Below are positions 4,412 to 9,754 of a stretch of 9,754 nt of DNA, piece by piece; within the stretch, counting starts at the first letter, position 1, and every line of letters begins with the position of its first letter. A program made the position numbers and the translations under genes. The notes beneath the pieces are model-generated. The model was not told the DNA's origin, searched no databases, and worked only from the letters and a program-made list of their open reading frames with translations. Source of the stretch: Anaerolinea sp. (GTDB lineage Bacteria > Chloroflexota > Anaerolineae > Anaerolineales > Anaerolineaceae); assembly GCA_013824385.1 (NCBI GenBank), contig PNNU01000092.1:1-9754 (forward strand), read 5' to 3'.

Positions 4412-5995
4412 ATGTCGTCAGAAAATCAGTTCAAGTTGACTTACGCAACCATGTTCAACCCACCTGAAGAACTGCACACGCGTTTCGATGCTGCCCTACA
4501 AAAAGTGAAAGCGTCTCTCGGAAAAGAACATGCCATGTTCATTGATGGCAAAGATGTCTTTGCCAAAGAAAAATTTGAAGACCGAAACCCCGCCAACACG
4601 GATGAAGTGTTGGGTATTTTCCAAAAAGGCAGCAAAGAAGATGCCTTGGCAGCCACTGCCGCCGCCAAACGCGCCTTCCCCGCATGGAGCCGCACCCCCT
4701 GGCAGGAACGCGTCGCCATCGTCCGCAAAGCCGCCGCGCTCATGGATGAACGTATCTTCGAGATGGGCGCTGTCGTAGCCCTCGAAGTCGGCAAAAACCG
4801 CATGGAAGCCCTCGGCGACGTTGCCGAAACTGCTGATCTCTTCCGCTATTCATGTGACCGCATGGAAGCCACCAACGGCCTGACCACCCGGATGGGCGAT
4901 GATCCCCTGGCCGGTTTCACCAGCACCAATACCTCCGTCATGCGCCCTCACGGCGTATGGCTGGTCATCAGCCCCTTTAACTTCCCTGCAGCCCTCACCG
5001 GCGGACCGACCGGCGCCGCTTTGGTCACCGGCAACACAGTGGTGCTCAAACCCGCCACCGACACGCCGTGGACGGCGCGCCTGATCACTGATTGTCTGCG
5101 CGACGCAGGCATCCCCGCAGGCGTTGTCAACTTCGTCAGCGGTGGCGGCTCCTCCATCGGTCAGGCACTCATCGACAGCCCGGATGTAGCCGGCGTTACC
5201 TTCACCGGTTCATTCAATGTGGGTATGAAAATCTACGCCGACTTCGGCTCAGGCCGCTGGGTGCGCCCCACCGTGCTCGAATTGGGCGGCAAGAACCCCG
5301 TCATCGTCTCACGCAATGCCGATCTTGAACAAGCCGCCACAGGCATCATCCGCTCGGCCTTCGGCTTGCAAGGACAAAAATGTTCCGCGGCGTCACGTGT
5401 CATCATCGAAGCCCCGGTCTACGATCAACTGGTGGCTCGTCTGGTTGAAATGGCTGAAAAACTGGTCATCGGCGACCCCACCCTGCGTACTGTCTACAAT
5501 GGACCGGTGGCCAACAAAAGTTCATACAAAGATTACCAAGATTTCGTAGCCGAAATTAAAGCCTCAGGCAAGATCCTCACCGGAGGAAAAATCCTCACTG
5601 AGGGCGAATTTGCCAAAGGCTTCTTCTGCGCCAACACGCTCGCCGAACTGCCCTTCGACCACAAACTGTGGAAGCAAGAAATGTTTGTGCCCATCACCAC
5701 CCTCGGCAAAGTGGATAGCCTCGACCAGGCTATGGCCATTGCCAACGACGTGGATTATGGTCTGACCGGAGGATTCTACGGCACCGATGCCGAAGCTGAC
5801 TGGTTCTTTGACCACATTGAATGCGGCGTGGCTTACGCCAATCGCGCCCAGGGCGCCACAACCGGTGCCTGGCCTGGCTTCCAGCCGTTTGGCGGATGGA
5901 AGGGTTCAGGCTCATCCGGCAAGAACGCCGGAGGCGTGCATTACCTGCAGCTCTATACCCGCGAACAGATCCATGTCCGCGTCAAGAAAAATTAG
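4412..5995 (+). CDS. Aldehyde dehydrogenase, 1-pyrroline-5-carboxylate dehydrogenase-like
   Basis: A 527-residue cytosolic NAD(P)-dependent aldehyde dehydrogenase with all core residues. They are Asn190 in SPFNFP, Lys213 in VLKPATDTP, the cofactor loop FTGSFNVG (264-271), Glu290 in LELGGKNP, the nucleophile Cys324 in GQKCSAASR, and Glu423 in KQEMF. The GQKCSA box, the C-terminal GFQPFGGWKGSGSSG and the extended N-terminus (YATMFNPPEELHTRFDAAL) point to the L-glutamate gamma-semialdehyde dehydrogenase (RocA/PruA, EC 1.2.1.88) branch. That enzyme oxidises P5C/glutamate semialdehyde to glutamate. Length fits. It is a stand-alone enzyme, not a PutA fusion. ATG 4412 is chosen because GGAGG lies ten bases upstream and the promoter overlaps any earlier start. 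It is the first gene of the operon, 23 nt before the CoA-transferase A subunit. Other acid-forming roles, such as another semialdehyde that is then CoA-activated, remain possible. Confidence 0.88.
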   Translation: MSSENQFKLTYATMFNPPEELHTRFDAALQKVKASLGKEHAMFIDGKDVFAKEKFEDRNPANTDEVLGIFQKGSKEDALAATAAAKRAFPAWSRTPWQERVAIVRKAAALMDERIFEMGAVVALEVGKNRMEALGDVAETADLFRYSCDRMEATNGLTTRMGDDPLAGFTSTNTSVMRPHGVWLVISPFNFPAALTGGPTGAALVTGNTVVLKPATDTPWTARLITDCLRDAGIPAGVVNFVSGGGSSIGQALIDSPDVAGVTFTGSFNVGMKIYADFGSGRWVRPTVLELGGKNPVIVSRNADLEQAATGIIRSAFGLQGQKCSAASRVIIEAPVYDQLVARLVEMAEKLVIGDPTLRTVYNGPVANKSSYKDYQDFVAEIKASGKILTGGKILTEGEFAKGFFCANTLAELPFDHKLWKQEMFVPITTLGKVDSLDQAMAIANDVDYGLTGGFYGTDAEADWFFDHIECGVAYANRAQGATTGAWPGFQPFGGWKGSGSSGKNAGGVHYLQLYTREQIHVRVKKN

Positions 5996-6018
5996 CCAAT
6001 TCAAAGCCGGGAGTTTTT

Positions 6019-6921
6019 ATGTCGAAACTCTGCACGTTGAAAGAAGCCATTTCCAATTATGTGCATGACGGCGATACCGTTTACTGCGCCGGTTTTACGC
6101 ACCTCATCCCCTTCGCAGCGGGACACGAAATCATTCGCCAGGGTCGGCGCGATCTGACCCTGGCGCGAGCCACGCCCGACCTGATCTACGATCAGATGGT
6201 AGCGGCAGGGGTCGCCAAAAAACTGATCTTTTCTTACATCGGCAACCCTGGTGTGGGCTCCCTTCGCATCGTCCGCGAACAGCTTGAGTCAGGCAAACTG
6301 GAGTGGGAGGAATACTCCCATTTTGGCATGATCGCCCGCCTGCAAGCCGGTGCTGCCGGACTACCCTTCGCCCCCATGAACCAGACTGCCGCCCCGGATC
6401 TCGAAAAGAACAATCCCAACTACCGGCGCGTGAAAGACCCCTACACCGGCCGCGAAGTCATCACCGTGCCGCCTCTCACACCTGACGTGGGCATCATCCA
6501 CGTGCAGCGCGCGGATAAGAACGGCAACGCTCACATTTGGGGCATCATCGGCGAGCAAAAAGAAGTCGCCTTTGCCTCAAAGAACGTGATCATCACCGCC
6601 GAAGAGATCGTGGATGAAGAGATCATCCGTTCTGACCCCAATCGCACCCTCATCCCCGAGTTGATCGTCAAAGCTGTTTGCCTGGTGCCTCACTGCTCAC
6701 ACCCCTCCTACACCCAGGGCTATTCTGACCGCGATAACGCCTTCTATCTCAATTGGGATAAGATCAGCGAAGATCCTGCCGCCGTCAAAGCCTGGCTGGA
6801 TGAGTGGGTGTACGGCGTCAAGGATGCCGAAGAATATTGGCAGAAGCTGGGTGCAGAAACCCACACGCGCCTGGCGGTCAAACCCAAGTTTGCCGCGCCG
6901 GTCAATTACGGCGATTATTAG
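6019..6921 (+). CDS. CoA-transferase subunit A (glutaconate CoA-transferase type)
   Basis: A 300-residue family I CoA-transferase subunit. The N-terminal pattern is GDTVYCAGFTHLIPFAAGHE (18-37), then IIRQGRRDLTLARA (38-51). The middle carries SHFGMIARLQAGAAGLPFAP (100-119). Later come VGIIHVQRADKNGNAHIWG (157-175) and, near the C-terminus, HPSYTQGYSDRDNAFY (228-243), the last typical of the GctA/IpdA-like group. Such subunits pair with a B subunit and move CoA between a thioester donor and a dicarboxylic or related acid in the cytosol. ATG 6019 follows GGGAG by five bases; an upstream in-frame extension to 5821 overlaps the aldehyde dehydrogenase and lacks support. The B subunit gene follows after 10 nt. 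The group also contains hydrolases acting on ring-cleavage CoA esters (IpdAB), so the exact substrate is open. Confidence 0.87.
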   Translation: MSKLCTLKEAISNYVHDGDTVYCAGFTHLIPFAAGHEIIRQGRRDLTLARATPDLIYDQMVAAGVAKKLIFSYIGNPGVGSLRIVREQLESGKLEWEEYSHFGMIARLQAGAAGLPFAPMNQTAAPDLEKNNPNYRRVKDPYTGREVITVPPLTPDVGIIHVQRADKNGNAHIWGIIGEQKEVAFASKNVIITAEEIVDEEIIRSDPNRTLIPELIVKAVCLVPHCSHPSYTQGYSDRDNAFYLNWDKISEDPAAVKAWLDEWVYGVKDAEEYWQKLGAETHTRLAVKPKFAAPVNYGDY

Positions 6922-6931
6922 CGAGAGAATA

Positions 6932-7714
6932 ATGGATCAACTCACAACCGCGCAATACACAGCTTCTGAATTAATGTGCGTCAACGCCGCCCGCTTGCTG
7001 CTTGATGGCGATGTGGTCTTTGTTGGCGTCGGCCTGCCCAATCTGGCTTGCAACCTGGCCAGACGGACGCATGCCCCCAACCTGCAAATGATTTACGAAG
7101 CCGGCGTCATCGGCGCACGGCCTTCCAAACTGCCGCTTTCGATTGGCGACCCCACCCTGGTGAGCGGCGCCAGCTCCGTGTGCGGCATGTACGATATTTT
7201 CACCCTCTATCTGCAGCGCGGCAACGTGGATGTCGGCTTTCTCGGCGGCGCCCAGATTGACCGCTACGGTAATATCAACGCCACCGTCATCGGCGATTAT
7301 GCCAAGCCCAAAGTCCGCTTGCCGGGTTCCGGCGGATCGCAGGAGATGGGCGGATGGGCTAACAGCTGCTATATCATCACCCCGCACCAGAAACGCCGCT
7401 TCCCTGAGAAAGTGGATTACATTACCTCGGCCGGTTTCCTCGGCGGCAGAAAACAACGCGAAGCCACAGGCGTCCGCGGAGGCGGCCCGTTGGTGGTCGT
7501 TACCAACCTCGGCTTACTCGAACCTGATGAAAATGGCGAACTGATGCTCACCGCCCTGCATCCCGGCTGCACTGTCGAACAGGTGAAAGACAACACCGGC
7601 TGGGATATCAAAATTGCCGATTCAGTTAAGACTACTTTACCGCTAAAATCATCCGAATTAACCTTGTTGCGAGAAGAACTGGACCCCGAAGGCATATATT
7701 TAAAAGGGTCCTGA
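6932..7714 (+). CDS. CoA-transferase subunit B (glutaconate CoA-transferase type)
   Basis: A 260-residue partner of the preceding subunit. Key segments are GDVVFVGVGLPNLACNLARR (26-45), then MIYEAGVIGARPSKLP (53-68), where Glu56 sits at the position of the catalytic Glu54 of Acidaminococcus glutaconate CoA-transferase. Next come VDVGFLGGAQIDRYGNINAT, the PGSGGSQEMGG turn and, towards the end, LTALHPGCTVEQVKDNTGWD. The presence of the glutamate supports real CoA transfer through a glutamyl-CoA intermediate rather than IpdAB-type hydrolysis. ATG 6932 lies 10 nt after the A-subunit stop with a weak GAGAG site, typical of translational coupling. The upstream in-frame start at 6800 overlaps the A subunit and is rejected. 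The D-2-hydroxyacid dehydrogenase gene begins 12 nt after the stop. Confidence 0.87.
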   Translation: MDQLTTAQYTASELMCVNAARLLLDGDVVFVGVGLPNLACNLARRTHAPNLQMIYEAGVIGARPSKLPLSIGDPTLVSGASSVCGMYDIFTLYLQRGNVDVGFLGGAQIDRYGNINATVIGDYAKPKVRLPGSGGSQEMGGWANSCYIITPHQKRRFPEKVDYITSAGFLGGRKQREATGVRGGGPLVVVTNLGLLEPDENGELMLTALHPGCTVEQVKDNTGWDIKIADSVKTTLPLKSSELTLLREELDPEGIYLKGS

Positions 7715-7726
7715 GAAAGAATTGAA

Positions 7727-8752
7727 ATGAGTGTTCCAAAGAATATTGAGGTTTTGAGCACCATACCCTTCCCGGATGGAGTGATGCAGAAATTAAGAAG
7801 TCTGACACCGCGCATCAAGGTCACCATGATTCCGGCACAGCAGGTCGATGAAATTCCGGTTGAAACCTGGAACAAAATCGAAGTGCTCTACACGGATGTG
7901 TTATTACCCACGCCTGAACTCGTCCCCAACCTCAAATGGATACAGTTCCATTATGCAGGCATAGATTTCATCCAGGATTCTGCCCTGCTTAAAGCACCCG
8001 ACCTGATCTTTTCGTCCATGAGCGGCGGATCGGCCATTCAGGAAGCCGAATATATTCTCATGATGCTGCTGGGGCTAAGCCACCGTGCACCTGAACTTTT
8101 TGCCAATCAGATGCGCAAAGAATGGCCCAAAGACCGCTGGGATAAGTTCACTCCAGTGGAGCTCTCAGATTCCACCGTCGGCCTGGTGGGCTATGGCAGC
8201 ATCAATCGCGAGGTCGCCCGTTTGCTTCAGCCTTTCAATGTAAAAGTACTGGCGGTGAAGAAAGACGCCATGAAACCGGTAGACGCAGGTTATTCCATTG
8301 AAGGCCATGGCGACCCAGAAGGAAATTACTTCCACAGGCTCTATCCAGTTGAAGCCATCAGACAAATGCTCAAATTGTGTGATTTTGTAGTGGTAGCTTT
8401 GCCCATCACTCCTGAAACTCGCGGCTTGATCGGCGAAGCGGAAATCCAGTCCATGAAGACCGGCGCATTCCTTGTTCATGTCTCACGCGGCGGCATAGTG
8501 GATGAAACCGCACTGATGAACGCGCTGAACGAGCACAAACTTGCCGGCGCAGCTCTGGATGTTTTTATTCAGGAGCCATTGCCTGCAGAAAGTCCGCTTT
8601 GGAAAACACCCAACCTGATTATCACTCCTCATGTTTCAGGCTTCAGTCCCCGCTACAAAGAACGTGCCGGCGAAATGTTTGCAGAAAACCTCAACCGTTA
8701 TCTTCACGGCGAACCAGTTTTGAACCAATATAATCCTGAGCGCTACTATTAG
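7727..8752 (+). CDS. D-2-hydroxyacid dehydrogenase family protein
   Basis: A 341-residue NAD(P)-dependent oxidoreductase with a split catalytic domain around a Rossmann fold. The fold begins at VGLVGYGSIN (151-160). Catalytic residues of the family are present: Arg254 in HVSRGGIVDE, Glu283 in IQEPLP and His302 in ITPHVSG, with Asp278 in ALDVF. Members reduce 2-oxoacids to D-2-hydroxyacids, or the reverse, in the cytosol. Sequence alone does not give the substrate; glyoxylate/hydroxypyruvate and branched or dicarboxylic oxoacids are all possible. Unusually the last glycine of the GxGxxG loop is Asn160 (codon AAT). An insert of about 20 residues after the first Rossmann strands (AGYSIEGHGDPEGNYFHRLY) is also notable. 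The start has only a weak AAAG upstream, but tight spacing (12 nt) puts it in the same operon as the CoA-transferase genes. Confidence 0.87.
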   Translation: MSVPKNIEVLSTIPFPDGVMQKLRSLTPRIKVTMIPAQQVDEIPVETWNKIEVLYTDVLLPTPELVPNLKWIQFHYAGIDFIQDSALLKAPDLIFSSMSGGSAIQEAEYILMMLLGLSHRAPELFANQMRKEWPKDRWDKFTPVELSDSTVGLVGYGSINREVARLLQPFNVKVLAVKKDAMKPVDAGYSIEGHGDPEGNYFHRLYPVEAIRQMLKLCDFVVVALPITPETRGLIGEAEIQSMKTGAFLVHVSRGGIVDETALMNALNEHKLAGAALDVFIQEPLPAESPLWKTPNLIITPHVSGFSPRYKERAGEMFAENLNRYLHGEPVLNQYNPERYY

Positions 8753-8815
8753 CAGGATTTTGGGTTAATCCATTTATGGCATAATAAAGCCTAATTTATT
8801 TTTTTTGGGGATTCT

Positions 8816-9586
8816 GTGGTGTTATCGAATAGTAAAAAGAAATTATCGGTTATTTTATTTGATCTCGGATTCACTTTAATTAATTTCGAGGGCGATTTTC
8901 ACCAGGCCATGAAAGAATCTTACTTGGCACTGGCTGATTCTTTAATTGCTTCAGGGTGTCAAATTGACCGGCAGGCTTTTGCAGACAAGTTTTACGAAGT
9001 GATCTCACAATATTATCGCAATCGTGCGGTTGATCTAATCGAAAGGCCTGTTGAAGAAAACCTGCTCAAAACACTGCATTATTTTTCTGTGGATGATTTG
9101 AAAGAGCCCATTTTGCAGGAAGCCGTAAAAGCCATGTACTGCTATACCGAAGCTTGGTGGAAGCTTGAACCCGACACCCACGACACCCTGACAACCTTGC
9201 ACAATAAGGGCTACCGTCTGGGGTTAATCTCAAATGCCTCGAACACCCCTGATCTAAACCGCCTGATCGACAATCATCAATTGCGTCAATACTTTGAAAT
9301 TGTGGTTATCTCAGCTGAAGAAGGCATTCGCAAACCTGATCCGCGCATATTTTCAAAAACCTTGAAAAAACTGGGCGTTAAGCCTGAAAACGCCATCATG
9401 GTCGGAGACACTTTACCTGCTGATGTATTGGGAGCTCAAAACTCTGGCGTCAAGTCAGTGTGGATTACCCGAAGAGCGAATCGCCCTGAAAATAACGACG
9501 TATTGGAAAGCATCCAACCGGATTATGCCATTTCAGATCTTTCATCCCTGGTGTCTCTGATGGACGAGATCGAGGCATCTACTTGA
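8816..9586 (+). CDS. HAD-superfamily hydrolase (subfamily IA-like)
   Basis: A 256-residue cytosolic haloacid-dehalogenase-fold phosphatase-like protein. Motif I is LFDLGFTLINF with nucleophile Asp16. Motif II is GLISNAS with Ser139. Motif III is IRKPDPRIF with Lys173. Motif IV is MVGDTLPAD with Asp198 and Asp203. A helical C1 cap occupies roughly residues 25-115. The second Asp of the usual DxDGT is Gly18, as in several active members such as the YihX group, so it need not be dead, but its chemistry may differ. Translation starts at GTG 8816 or GTG 8819; GGGGA at 8807-8811 gives the better spacing to 8819. The 63-nt gap after the dehydrogenase contains AT-rich DNA with a possible weak promoter, so it may be co-transcribed or separate. 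The natural substrate is unknown; general phosphoester or phosphoglycolate-like substrates are typical of the group. Confidence 0.85.
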   Translation: MVLSNSKKKLSVILFDLGFTLINFEGDFHQAMKESYLALADSLIASGCQIDRQAFADKFYEVISQYYRNRAVDLIERPVEENLLKTLHYFSVDDLKEPILQEAVKAMYCYTEAWWKLEPDTHDTLTTLHNKGYRLGLISNASNTPDLNRLIDNHQLRQYFEIVVISAEEGIRKPDPRIFSKTLKKLGVKPENAIMVGDTLPADVLGAQNSGVKSVWITRRANRPENNDVLESIQPDYAISDLSSLVSLMDEIEAST

Positions 9587-9593
9587 TCCGCTG

Positions 9594-9754
9594 CTAATAG
9601 TAGGCAGAAAACCCATGCCCGATCAATTGGCGGAATTTTTCGACGATCTGTGGATCGTATAAAATACCAGAATTCTTTTCGATGAATTCCCATGCGTTGC
9701 CATCCGTCCAGGCTTTGCGCCATGGGCGGTCTGATCGCAGCGAATCCCAACAAT
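9594..9754 (-). CDS. C-terminus of an HD-GYP-type protein, partial (5' end outside window)
   Basis: The minus strand from the window end encodes 52 residues then TAG at 9594-9596. The fragment reads CWDSLRSDRPWRKAWTDG, followed by AWEFIEKNSGILYDPQIVEK and FRQLIGHGFSAYY. The D-L-S-DRP-RKA stretch, the helix with 'E-I-x-x-x-SG' and the DP-IV-F end are the hallmark close of HD-GYP domains, which hydrolyse cyclic di-GMP and often sit in response regulators or sensor proteins. The metal-binding HD and GYP motifs lie outside the window, so activity cannot be judged. The gene is convergent with the HAD gene, with 7 nt between stop codons. A longer frame on the same strand (9523-9753) gives no protein-like sequence and is a shadow. 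Confidence 0.82.
   Translation of the reverse strand, partial: CWDSLRSDRPWRKAWTDGNAWEFIEKNSGILYDPQIVEKFRQLIGHGFSAYY

Noticed and set aside
4441..4803. 120-aa minus-strand frame antisense to the aldehyde dehydrogenase
   Set aside because: It is a shadow open frame caused by high GC at third positions of the real gene.
6971..7456. 161-aa minus-strand frame antisense to CoA-transferase subunit B
   Set aside because: A long antisense frame within a clearly coding, GC-rich gene; it has no recognisable domain and no start context.
8758..8785. Promoter for the HAD gene (TTTTGG ... CATAAT)
   Set aside because: The boxes are poor and spacing uncertain; mentioned only as a weak possibility.
9587..9593. 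Terminator between the convergent HAD and HD-GYP genes
   Set aside because: Only 7 nt separate the stop codons and no hairpin with a T run is visible there.

Overview
The window looks like a piece of a bacterial chromosome. The flavour of the proteins and the mix of GC-rich metabolic genes with short hairpin repeats would fit an Anaerolineae-type Chloroflexota. This is a guess from protein style, not a marker-gene assignment. No rRNA, tRNA, CRISPR array or complete transposase is visible.

Left part (1-1252, minus strand): a two-gene unit with an FMN-binding, NimA/pyridoxamine-oxidase-like protein followed by a small polytopic membrane protein. A decayed coding remnant lies at the window edge. 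A candidate promoter sits at 1325-1352, and a GTAG-headed hairpin lies in the presumed mRNA leader.

Middle (about 1260-4320): a visibly AT-rich accessory island. It carries three spaced minus-strand genes: an unknown 165-aa protein, a SUKH (SMI1/KNR4) family protein, and an unknown 157-aa protein. It also holds short gene remnants and many hairpin repeats. These are GTAG-type REP-like hairpins, two copies of a GTGCGT...ACGCAC palindrome, three hairpins built around CGAG/CGAG tandem G-A mismatches, and one GAA-loop hairpin next to a promoter. The SUKH family is often an immunity family in toxin-immunity loci, so the island may hold orphan immunity genes, but no toxin is visible.

Right part (4325-9586, plus strand): a well-formed sigma70-like promoter (TTGACG, 17 bp, TATACT) drives a tight run of four genes. 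They encode a P5C-dehydrogenase-like aldehyde dehydrogenase, CoA-transferase subunits A and B of the glutaconate type, and a D-2-hydroxyacid dehydrogenase. A HAD phosphatase-like gene follows 63 nt later. One coherent reading is that P5C is oxidised to glutamate, while a 2-hydroxyacid such as 2-hydroxyglutarate is made by the dehydrogenase and activated by CoA transfer. That is inference, because the dehydratase and decarboxylase of a glutamate fermentation route are not in view.

At the right edge, the last 52 codons of an HD-GYP-type protein run in on the minus strand, convergent with the HAD gene and only 7 nt from it. This frame is hidden behind a longer but meaningless open frame.
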